A DNA stretch of 64,000 nucleotides from NCBI GenBank assembly GCA_034231615.1, contig CM067307.1, positions 4,231,647-4,295,646 on the forward strand. The letters are read 5' to 3'. Below are positions 1 to 12,500 of the stretch, one piece after another; positions within the stretch are counted from its first letter, which is position 1; the number at the start of each line of letters is the position of its first letter. The stretch comes from Meghimatium bilineatum. Lineage: Eukaryota > Mollusca > Gastropoda > Stylommatophora > Philomycidae. The notes beneath the pieces were generated by a model. The model was not told the origin of the DNA, did no database searches, and saw nothing but the letters and a program-made list of their open reading frames with translations. Made by a program: the position numbers and the translations under genes.

Positions 1-272
1 CCCTTTAATAATTCTTTCTTCATATTAAGTGTTGTTAGAACCTCTTTGTTTTGCTTTCTTCTCTGTCTATGATGTTCTCCCTATTCTTCTATATATGCAC
101 ACCTCAAAGGCATCATTTGTGTCTTCTAATTGTTGATTTATTATCCATGTTTCTGAGCCATACATTAATATAGAATAGATGTAACATTTTATAGTTCTAA
201 TTTCTAACTTGTTTATAATTTGTTTAGATGTTAATATTTTCCTCATGTCATTGAAAGTACTTTTAGCCATTG
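1..272 (-). mobile_element. LINE fragment, C-terminal part of reverse transcriptase ORF
   Basis: On the minus strand 270-67 reads KCYIYSILMYGSETWIINQQ, followed by FEVCIYRRIGR. This is the thumb-side motif (LLYGSETWT ... YRRMLR) typical of RTE-like LINEs. The element is cut by the window edge and degraded. A closely related piece lies at 24950-25095. Confidence 0.8.
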
Positions 273-353
273 CTTATTTCTTATAGCACAACAATAATAC
301 TGTCATGTAGAAAGACAGAAAGGCACCTACTAATAATGTTGTTTCGTTTTCAG

Positions 354-538
354 ATCTCATTGACAATCGTCAGTGCGCTGGCTCCGAGGATGCTGTACAG
401 AATAGAATTGAGAGCCTTCTTGGCCAGTGGGAGGATCTTGTGTCCAAATCTGCTGATAAGAGTGAGAAATTGAAGGAGGCCAGTAGACAACAGACATATA
501 ATGCTGGGGTCAAGGATATTGACTTCTGGCTAGGAGAG
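354..538 (+). CDS. Alpha-spectrin exon 1 of window
   Basis: The acceptor is TTTTCAG and the donor is GAG|GTCTGT, a weak but usable site. The exon starts with the last two bases of a split codon and ends in phase 0. It encodes the end of one spectrin repeat and the start of the next ([19 protein letters not shown] ... DFWLGE). It matches the part of alpha-spectrin about 850 residues from the C-terminus. Confidence 0.95.
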
Positions 539-3500
539 GTCTGTTCATTCCTCTAATAGTTTAGATTTTTTGCTGTAGGCTTTTATGTAGTTTCCTTCTG
601 TTGAGAATTGAAATATTGTATTAGAATTTGCATTCTTTGTGAAATTGTAAATAGTTGTGATCTATTTTTACATTCTAATTTATAATCAATCAATCAATCA
701 AGTGTCATGACCAGTGGCATAGGCCATGTTGGTCCTATAAATTTTGACTGCCATTAATGTTTGTTATAATTTGTGTTTTTACTTGAGCATCTCTAAAGAC
801 TTCTACATTAGTTTTCTTATCTGTCTATAGTATTCTCATCATTCTTGAACAGAATTACATCTCAGCATTCTCCAATTCACTTTGAGTTTTTTTAATTTAC
901 AGTCCATGATTCCTTTTTATAAGTTAACCAAATTAACATATGTGGAAGAACCGACTGAATGGCTCAGCCACTTAACGAGAATGAACCTATATTGGCCAGC
1001 AGTTAAAGCATACAACATGAGAGTGGAGATACTAAGATGCTGAGGAGGATTGAATGGATTGAGGGAGTTACCGACATCCTGAGATGTCACAATATTGCTG
1101 CATATCAAGCAACCAAGCGTATCATAGCCCAAAAACCAATCACCTGTAAATCCTGTGAAGCTTGCTACAAAAGCAGAGAAAGGATGATAGATAAGTAGAA
1201 TAGAAGCTTGCTACAAAAGCAGAGAAAGGATGATAGATAAGTAGAATAGAAGCTTGCTACAAAAGCAGAGAAAGGATGATAGATAAGTAGAATAGAAGCT
1301 TGCTACAAAAGCAGAGAAAGGATGATAGATAAATAGAATAGAAGCTTGCTACAAAAGCAGAGAAAGGATGATAGATAAGTAGAATAGAAGCTTGCTACAA
1401 AAGCAGAGAAAGGATGATATATAGATAGATAGAATAGAAGCTTGCTACAAAAGCAGAGAAAGGATGATAGATAAGTAGAATAGAAGCTTGCTACAAAAGA
1501 AGAGAAAGGATGATAGATAAGTAGAATAGAAGCTTGCTACAAAAGAAGAGAAAGGATGATAGATAAGTAGAATAGAAGCACTTGTAGACATTTTAAATAT
1601 GATTATCAGAGAGAACACTGATACATTTGCTGCTAACTTTCATGATGTCGTTAAAGAAGAAAGAAATGATTAAGAAACCTAATAACACTAGATGACCAAT
1701 AAAATATCAACAGAGAAAATTCTCATTACATAACTTGACTACAAAATTCAAGATGGAGGACACTGTCGAGTGGTCTTATGAACAGAATATGTAGGTAAAA
1801 TATTCTTTTTAGAGCATAATCTTATTTATAAATGCTCTGAACAACTCATGATTATGTGTGAGTTGACCTGCTGTGGCCAGGACATGTGTGTTGTTCATCA
1901 TCATCATCTTTGTTTTCCCTGCTCCCTGTTAGTTACAACCATGCCTTCCATTACTAGTTTTTCCATGGTATGTCTCTTTTACGACAAAAAAAAAACCTCA
2001 TATTTTTAGTATAATGTTGTTTATGAGCCAATGGACTACAGAATGCAGAACAAACTTGCCCTGAGCGAAATTAGTTTTTTTCTGTTGTGAAGACATGTTA
2101 TCTAGACATGTTGCGCGATACCATGGTTACTGGTGCACCTCTCGACCTGGTATCTCCAACTTCAGCACCAGTGATTGCTTGATGTTAGAGATGGCCTGAC
2201 CAATTTTAGTTTCCAGTCTCTATTGCCTGTATTAAGCCCCATCTCCACTTCAAAAAGCTGGCCTTGATGGAGTATAAAATAGTGAGACAAATGGAGACAA
2301 CAGTGTAAAAATGCAATACAGATGAATCAAAGGACAGTAAAGTTGATACAAAAGACAACATTGCAGATACAGAACACTTTCCAGAGATTGAATGGTGAAG
2401 AAATGACTTGTTAGGTACATGATCTTTGTTAACTCTTCAGTGAAAGAGTCCACAGAATACTCTTATCATGTTGCTCTCAATCATCAACAATTCCTCCAGA
2501 TTTTTTACCATCTGAACATTGACATTAGCTACAATTGTGTTGCTAGGCAACAGTGAGGGAAATCTGAAAAAGATTGGGGGAAAAAAACAGAGTAGGTGTT
2601 AGTGACATGGAGTAAGTGTTAGGGACATGAGTCTTGAAGAGTTCTCAACATTTATAGACAGATAGTTTAAATGTCCGGTAAGATATTCTTTCCTTGTTCA
2701 TCCTCAAACTCCTGCAGATTAGCAGGATGTAGTTTGGAGAATGAAATGTGATGTGTTATGTTGTAAAATTTTCCTTTGATATCTACGCCTTTCAGTCTGA
2801 CACATCCAACTTCAGCATGGCTTCTGTGCCCCATTGACCCCCTATATTGACCAACTCCATCCCATGACCTCAGTCACCTCTTGTGATATGCATGAAAGGT
2901 AATCATATAAGTGAATTCAGCATTTTTTGTGTATGCGGTCTTCTAAATGATAATCTTTATTTTTTTTTTCACTGTTTTCTTTTTTCACAATTTTCTTTCT
3001 TCAATTAGGTAGAGCAGATGTTGTCTTCTGAGGATTATGGAAAGGACCTAGCATCAGTTCAGAACTTGGTTAAAAAGCATCAGCTAATGGAAGCTGACAT
3101 TGCTGCTCATGAGGTGAGTTGAGGTCCTGTAATAATAGCTTATGGCTAGAGTGTAGATGAGCTCTATTTCATTGTTGATGAACAATTTCACATTGGAGGA
3201 GTTTGAGAATGATGCAGAACAAGAAGCAACAGGTTGAATATAGATAGAGTAGATGTCACAAGAGTAGATGTCGCAAGAGTAGATGTCACAAAAATCAATG
3301 TTGCTTGAGTTAATTTCACAAGAGTAGATGTCAAAAGAGTTGATATCACTTGAGTTCATGTCACAAGAGTAGATGTCACAAGAATGGATGTCAGTTTCTT
3401 TTGACTGATATCATTACATTCATTATTGCTAGAATTGGTGCCACCTTTATTGTCACTCTAACTCCACCCTTAACTGACATATCTACACTTATTGCTAGAA

Positions 3501-6500
3501 CTTATGTCACCCTTAGATGACATAGCCACACTCATTGCTAGAACTAATGCCACCCTTAGATGACATAGCCACACTCATTGCTAGAACTAATGCCACCCTT
3601 AGATGACATAGCCACACTCCTTGCTAGAACTTTTGTCACCCTTAGATGACATAGCCACACTCATTGCTAGAACTAATGCCACCCTTAGCTGACATATCTA
3701 CACTTATTGCTAGAACTTATGCCATCCGTAGATGACATAGCCACACTCGTCACTAGAACTGATGTTAACTAGTGAATGAATGACATAGTTTATTTACTGA
3801 ACTATTGATATCTGCTGTAATTTATTACTTCTAGGACCGAATCAAAGATCTGAATGAACAGGCTGACCAGTTTGTAGAAGCTGGAGTATGGGATTCAGAG
3901 AGTATTGTGTCTCGCAAGAAGACCATCAATGAGAGATATGAGAAGTAAGATTTCTGTTATGATGATGAGAGTCAGGGTTACTGTGAGAAAATCAGATTTA
4001 TACAGTATTGCTGTGAGGAAGTAAGATGTATATAACTTTCTGTGGAAGTAAGATTTATATAGCATTGCTGTGAAGAAGTAAGATTTATGTAGCATTGATG
4101 TGAGGAAGTAAGATTTATGTAGCATTGATGTGAGGAAGTAAGATTTATATAGCATTGATGTGAGGAAGTAAGATTTATATAGCATTGATGTGAAGAAGTA
4201 AGATTTATGTAGCATTACTGTGAAGAAGTAAGATTTATGTAGCATTACTGTGAAGAAGTAAGATTTATGTAGCATTACTGTGAAGAAGTAAGATTTATGT
4301 AGCATTACTGTGAAGAAGTAAGATTTATGTAGCATTACTGTGAAGAAGTAAGATTTATGTAGCATTACTGTGAAGAAGTAAAGTTATGTAGCATTACTGT
4401 GAAGAAGTAAGATTTATGTAGCATTACTGTGAAGAAGTAAGATTTATGTAGCATTACTGTGAAGAAGTAAGATGTATGTAGCATTACTTTGAAGAAGTAA
4501 AGTTATGTAGCATTACTGTGAAGAAGTAAAGTTATGTAGCATTACTGTGAAGAAGTAAAGTTATGTAGCATTACTGTGAAGAAGTAAAGTTATGTAGCAT
4601 TACTGTGAAGAAGTAAAGTTATGTAGCATTACTGTGAGGAAGTAAAATTTATGTAGCATAGCTGTGCGGAAATAAGATTTATATATATTGTTGTGAGGAT
4701 GTAAAATTTGTATAGCATTGTTGTGAGAAAGTATGATTTATATAGCATTACTACGAAGAAAACATGATACATTAGGGGCGGTACATAGGTGGTTTCTCAC
4801 TTACCTTCCCTCCCACCATGCGTCAGACAAGGATGTTTAATGTCACCAGATCTTTTTTTCTCTGTATGCAGAGGATATGATGTGAAACATAGAAAGCATG
4901 CCAGGAATAGCAGTTGGATGTTACAACCTGAATAATCGAAGATATGCTGAAGATACAGTTCTGATTGAAGGGGGCAAACAAGAACTCCAATCCCTGTTAG
5001 ACATGGTAGTACAAGCAAGTGAAAACAAAGACCTTAGTCTAAACAAGAAGAAAACAGAAGTAGTGGTTGTTTCAAAGAAATACATACCACCAAAATACAG
5101 AATTACTATCAACGATTTAAAATTAAATCAAGCTGATAAAGTTTAATATCTTGGCACCATTTTAACACCATTTGGCCGGTGCTCCAATGAGATTAAGAAC
5201 AGGATAGCACAGACCAAATAAAAATTTTAAAAAATTAGAACATTCTATTCTATGGAGTAATATCAATATATATGCGAGTTTGAGTGCTAGGATGTTATAT
5301 TGAGCTAATCCTTTATGGATGTAAAGCATGGACAGTAAATAAAAGTGACCAAGATAAGCTGGAGGCAACTGAGATGTAGTTTTTAAAAAGAATGATGAAA
5401 ATTCTGTGGACAGCCAAGAAAACTAACATAGAAGTTCTCAGAGATGCTGTAGTAAATTGATAAATTATAGCAAAAATTAGAAGCAGACAGTCAAGATATT
5501 TAGGGTATGTAATGAGATAAGTAAAACTTGAGCATTTAGTAATCACCAGAAAGATCAAGGGAGAAGAGACAGGAAGACAAAGAAAATACATTTCTGGATG
5601 GGTTGTCACTGTGGCACAAAAAGAAATCACCAATTGAACTTATTAACAACACAAGAGACAGAGAGTTGTGGAGAAGCATGATTGCCTATGCCACTCTGCA
5701 TGGCGCTTGATTGATTGGATGACTGTTGAAGTAAGATTTTAGAGCGTTTATGTGAGAAAGCAAGGTTTATATAGTTGCTATGTCCCTGATTTATTTTCTA
5801 AACTCTCAGTGTCAGCTATAAATTGATGTTATTATGTGTCTAGAATCAAAGAGTTTGCTGTGCATCGTCGCAATCGCCTGAATGAAGCAAACTCAATGCA
5901 CCAATTCCTTAGAGACATCGATGATGAGGAGGCTTGGATCAAGTAGGTCTTTCTTTTGTCTGTAGACAGTCGTATTTGATTGTGTGTTAATAATAAGATA
6001 TTGTTATGAGTCTCTGTAGTGCTATGGTTCTCAAACTTTCCCCCTGACACCCTTTTTGGAAATTTTGACTTATATTCCTCCTGCCCATTTACTTTGACTC
6101 CAATTTAACCCCCAGCCCTACATTTTTCAACCATATTGTGAAAGGCAAACCTCAAAAGTCATATAGTCATAGAGGATTGACTTTGGTGTACTCAGGTTAC
6201 ACTACCTGGGGGAGGGGGGCATAGCACAGTGGTTAGCGCACTGGCTTCGCATTTGAGGGATCCTGGGTTAATTCCCCAGTTGAGGCGGAAATGCTTTTCA
6301 GATCACAATGGCTCCTGGGTTGACCCAGCCTTAAATGGGTACCAGATTAATCCGGGAATTAAAGACTGCGAGGGAGAGGAGATGGCTACCGCCCTTATCT
6401 GCAGAGATAACTGAAATGTGAGATCGCTAACATCTCACACCCCTACGGCATTAATAAATGCTATGGGTTACGTACTTTACTCAGGTTAATCTATATGTAC

Positions 6501-9500
6501 CTCTTTCCTCTCTGTGAAGCAGGCACGCTGTCTGATGAGAATACCACTCATAGTTCATAACTTTGTAGCTTCAAGTGAAAATCCCAGGGAATTTCAGAAA
6601 AAATCCACTTTAGAAACAAAACGTGGGTGGGAGCACGCAAGATGTTGTGGGTTGCAGCTGAACAAACATAGAAATGGTTAAACAATTTACAATATTTTGT
6701 GTCATAATATTTTTAGACAATTCATATTTTTTCATGAACATTACTTTTATTGCAAAACAGAATTAACATATAAAATTAATGAAACGGTTCAACTATTTTT
6801 CTTATGTTCACCAGGTTGCTGGTTGGATACCTGGCTGTGATGTCTTGTTTATAAATGTATTTTTCTTTTGATATCCTCGGAGATTATTGCTTGCAGCAGA
6901 GTAATGTGATTGATACTATTGGTGGGTGGCTTGCTCCTCTGTTTAAAGGGGCAGAGTACATATGGGGAAATACAAGTACTAGGAATTCAGTCCTCTATGC
7001 CATTTGAGTCTTAAGATATTGTTGATGTTTGTACTTGTATATTATTAATCGTCTGTATATTTCTGTTCTCGGAAACAGAACAAAGAAACAATAACAACTT
7101 ACTCATGCAAGTGATAAGAGGGTATAAAGGAGAATTGGGGGGGGGGGGTTGAATATTCCAGTGATATCTGCTGTGGTGAAGCATGCTGAAGACCCATGTG
7201 GACCACTGGAATCAACTATCTTCTGCATGTCTTGAGATTTAAGATAGTCACGGCAAAGCTCCCTCTGAATTAGAAAACTGATAAGCTTGTGGAATTGCAT
7301 CCTATAGCCACATTAAATGAAATGGCTATCGCAAAAAATGGATGTGTAGTGTCATTGGCACAAATAAAACGGTGACACATTTCCATTCCCTGGACTACAT
7401 TCTGCTGGAAATCTAGTATGACCCTGGAAAAGATTCCCATCAAAAAAAGACTGACAGAATAACACCAATCTGGAGAGTGACAATCTTATGTTTCCCTGTA
7501 GTACTATCATCATCAAGTGTTTATTTGTTCACATTCAAGCTTCCACTGAATCTTGTTGCAGGGAAATTGTTCTAGATTTCCAGCAGGATGCAGTCTACAG
7601 AACGGAATTGTATTACATTGTCGTTTTATTAGCGACAATGGTCCAACACATTCAATGTCATTGTGGTAACTAATATATTCAGTGCATTACACTGTTTTCA
7701 ATGACCAATAAGTCATATAGATAGTAGGCTAGTCATGTGTGAGTATTGGTTCCTGTACTGTACACTCACCAACACCTGGAAGATACCACAGTGTAGCATG
7801 TTTGACACATTCTCAGCTGTAGGTATCACTATCGACATGGCCACAGACGCCAACATCAAATTATTAATTTTATGAAATTATTGATGTTTGTGTTTGATCA
7901 AGTGTTAAGTTTTCACATATTTTGATTCATGATTGTGTATATTTGGATAAGTTTAACGAAATATTGATATATATTTGTAATAGAGAGAAGAAGCTTCTGG
8001 TGGGCTCACAAGATTATGGCCGTGACCTGACAGGAGTCCAGAACCTAAGAAAGAAACATAAGCGGTTAGAGGCTGAACTGGAGAACCATGAACCAGCTAT
8101 ACAGGTCAGTGTGTGTCAGATCTGTCATTTATTTCATTGTGTATTTTCTACTGTCATCATTATAGTTCTTGGTAACAAATGAGAAATACAAAGTGGAGTA
8201 TATAGTTTTTGGTAACAAATGAGAGAAACAAAGTGGCACTTCTCTATATCAAGTATATACAGAGTGTAGCTGAATAAGTGTAATAAGTTTCAATATATCT
8301 TTACAAATTCTTCTTATTCAGCGTTCATTTTCAAACTCCCGCTGAATTTCCCTTATAATAGAACCATGGTCCCACTAGATTTCCAGCAGGAAATAATCCA
8401 GATATTGGAAATGCGTTTTGTCACCGTTTTATTTGCACCGGTGGTCTGACACATCCGTCTTCAGTGGGATCTTTACAAATTATATAATGTTTTAAGTTTT
8501 GATCTAGTGTGATTTAAATTCACTCAAAAGCTCTTTTGACCTCAGGACAAATCTGTTTATCGGGAATACCAATCAGTCGGCATTGTGAGATTGTGAGAAA
8601 TAGCTGCATCGACTGTTCATTACCACCGAATGAGTCAGTTATTATTCATGCCAGCAATAACAATCTCGGACAGGTTCCAGAACATCTCAGCTAATGTGGA
8701 TAAACTAACCATCCACTGTGAATGAGGAGAATTGGGATTTAGTGGGTGTCATCACATTGTGGTGTGCCTGGAAATGAAAGGGTTGATGAGCTGGCAAAGA
8801 TGAAGAATGTGTATGGGTGGGAAGACAATGGAGTCTCATATCAGGAAGAGAACTATACAAATTGGCAGAAGTGAAAATAACTCTGCAGTAGATGTCTACC
8901 ACTGTCTATTCAGACAGGAATGGGTCAATATATTATCCTAAGGACAGGACACAACAGACTGGATAAACTCATGAACAGGATGCAACTGTCTCTGTCTGCT
9001 ACACCACAGTGCACTTGTGGAACAGACCTCGGAACATATGTAGAACTGTCCTTACTATGTATAATTGAGAGTGACATATTGGCCCAAATCAAATGGCTCA
9101 ACCCTGCACGCAGATATATGGAATCAAAGAACTCCAGACAACCGTAGAGTTATTAATAAAATTTGTCTGATGGTGCAAACATCAGCGAACAAAAGAAAGA
9201 AAATACAAAACTAACAAAAGAAGCATATTTAGAACGGAATAAAACAATTTAAAAAATATGTTTGAACTTTCTGTAGACTGCACTTTACCTAATCATTCAA
9301 ATGACAGTACAAGAACTATGCAACTTATGAATAGCATATTGCTGCCAAAATAACCATATGAAACTATGCAACTTATGAATAGCATATGTGCTAGGTTCTT
9401 AAAATGGGGGTCTGCAAAGATTTGAAGAAATAGTATGAGCCCTTAAATTTACATTAAAAAGGATAAATATTTTTTATTGTTTATTAGCGATACCATTACA

Positions 9501-12500
9501 CCTTGCTTCTTCTCTTTAAATCAAAATCCCCAGTGCAAGTCATTTTCACATTCACGAAAATTCACCCGAAGGGAAAAGCTTTTCCCACTGACTCTGACTC
9601 TAGGAGCATGGAATGTAGAAAGTCACGGATAGACCAAGATCCGTCTACAGTCGTTATTCCATGTCCAAACTGTCCAAGGACATTTACAGCTCAAATAGGG
9701 CTCATTAGCCATCTATGAACTCATAATCAAGGACATAACTAAAATTGAATTTTCAAAAGTGGATGTAACAAATGGTCATCATCACTTGTGATGGACGAAC
9801 AAAAACAACACCATTACATTTTCTGTTCCAGACATTGTCTACTATTGCGGTACACGCCAGTAATTCATTCCTGAACATTATCAAATATACAATATTTTGG
9901 GGGTCTGTAGCAACAGAAATAATACTTAAAGAGGTTCCACTGCAGAAAAAATATTTAAAGCGGGTCGAAGTCAATAGAATGTTTAAGAAACTCAGGCATA
10001 TAGTATATAATTTTTTTAAATATTAAAATACAGGTTGAATAACAGTTCTAGCTGTTCTACAGAAAGTTAAATATTTGAAACATGCTCAATCAAAACCTGC
10101 CCGTAATGTGTCAACTTAGCCATCATATGAGCAGCGGGGAAGACACTGAGTAATAAGTACACACCGATGAACAAATGGTCACGTTATCATTCTCATCGTA
10201 AGCTTTAGTGTCCCTTTGCATACGGCCAACAACACGTGATAACAGATCCGTCCATATTTGGCCAGCGAGCAATGATTCAGTTTTTTACATCAATACTATT
10301 GATTACAAGACAAGGACTAGACAAGCTGCATACATCCATCAAGAATAAGTGACACTGCATGCTGTCGTGTTATGTCATTCAGTTGCACGTGCTCACCCAC
10401 ATGTTGTGCAGGAAGCGTTAGCACGTAAACAACGGGAAGTTCTGTCACATCCAGCCTATAGGCCCCGACCTATTGCCATGTGACTTAAATTTGATTTGAC
10501 CCTTAAAGAAAACTCGAAATGGACAGAAATTCCATTCTGATGATGTCATGACTGCTGTAAACAAATGGTTCAATGAGCGAACGAAGTCCTTCTCTGACAG
10601 AATTCACTATCTACTCAGACAGTGGGATGTTTATTTGAATGCCTATAGTGACTTCTTCTGATGACTCCAGGTGCATAAATATTCCCTAAAAACTGCCTTA
10701 CATAACTGCTGATGTACATTTCATAATCTTGTAATAAACCCACATGGACAGGTTTTATTTTTACACACCTTGTAGGTAAATGAAATGTGAATAGCATATT
10801 ACTGCCAAGTTTTTTAGTGCAAATTATTATTACTGCAAAGTTTCTAGTGCAAATTATTATTACTTTATAAATAAAATTATAAGTCTGGTTGTATGTGAGC
10901 TATAGTGCTCTTAAAATTGAGACTGCTTTTGCAGGCTGTACAAGAAACTGGCCAGAAACTGATGGAAGAGTCAGACATTGGAGCAAGTGATATCCAGACA
11001 AGGTTGGACCAACTGGCTTCAAGTTGGCAGGAACTCAAAGAGATGACCACCAACCGGTAAGTTACCTTGTGGCATCTTGAAAATACTTGTTATAAATAAA
11101 AACAAAAGAATTTAGAAATATATTGCTTGTATTATGTGTGAATACATCTTGACTGCAAATGAGAAGGTTATGCCATTTCCAATCAGTTGTTCACCTGTAT
11201 CCTTCATAGTATATATATTAAAGAGCATGGGAGAGAAAAGTGGACCCATCAGAAGGCCTGGGTGTGTTGTTGGATCAGATGTCAAACTGCCATACTTCAG
11301 TACCACCTTCCTCCGAGACAAAACAAGGCTGAGGAAATCTATTTGACAAAAGGATGCATGTTTAGTTAAGATCAAAAGAGTTTATCATCAGGTGACATTC
11401 TTTCCAGAACGTAGTCTTCCCTATGGATCTCTTGAATTCTATGTGGTCTTGAGAAAGTTGTCCCGCCTCTTTTAGTGACATGCGCAGGCGTTCTTGAGTG
11501 TCTTTTGTCCTATGGGATCTTTGGTGGCCTTTGCCCCTTTTGCTTTCTATCAACCCCTTTAGTAACTCTCTCCATGCCGTCATGTCTCTTAATGTGACTG
11601 AAAAAAAGTAGTTTTTTCTTTAATATAGTGTTCAGAAGCCAGCCTTCCTGGACATTAGTTGTTCTTAACACCTCCTGGTTTGTTTTCATTACTGTCCATG
11701 GTATTCTCAGAACTCTTCTATAGCACTTTAATTGAAACAATCTTATTCTCTTGGCCACTGTTTTATTTAGTGTCCATGCTTCACATATGTCGCCACAGGA
11801 AACATACGTTTGTAGTAAACACTACTTGGTTCTTATGTTAGTACCTTGCCATAGTTTCTTTAGCTGTTTTAATTTTACCAGCGCCATTGCTGTTTTTCTC
11901 TTAATCTCAACTGCGCAGTCACCTAAATTGTTTATATCAGTTCCCACATAATCAAAATGTGTGACTTCTTCTAAATTGCAGTTCTTAATATTAAATTTGG
12001 GTCTTGATTTAGTTTTGTCAGTTATTTATATCATATTTATATAGTTAATTACACAATATTATTTTTGTTTCTTCATATTTAAGAATAAGTTTTGCTGTTC
12101 GCTCAATTTTTGGATTGACTAATTATGTTCAGTAGGCCGTGTTCTTTAGTTGTTAATAGCACTGTGTCGTCTTGCATATCTAATTACTGGTATCTGCAGC
12201 CCTCCTATATTTACGGGTCTGAAATCAGTCTTCATTGTTTCTTGTCTTATTATTCACCACATCCATAGAAAATTTCATGGCACTATACTCCTGTTGTTTG
12301 CCGTTGCTTTTAGGAGGAACATCTGATTTAAACTGACGCAGAGAAAAACACATACATTCTCACACAAGTTACCAATGTGGTACCCTGATGGTATTACGGT
12401 CTAATTATTATATATATGTTATCTATACACAGAGGTCACAAATTGGAACAGAGCTACGCTTTCCAACAGTTCAGTGCCAATGTTGAAGAAGAAGAGTCAT

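Noticed and set aside
3895-4365. 156-codon minus frame with repeated [10 protein letters not shown]
   Set aside because: It is the 30-bp minisatellite read in one frame; unit length divisible by three keeps it open.
6200-6280. A functional tRNA gene
   Set aside because: The A box is good, but the B box is degraded, the stems do not pair, and target duplications show it is a SINE.
9263-10068. Transposon with 13-bp inverted ends (AACTTTCTGTAGA)
   Set aside because: The match is only 13 bases, without target duplication, and the span includes unrelated LINE fragments.
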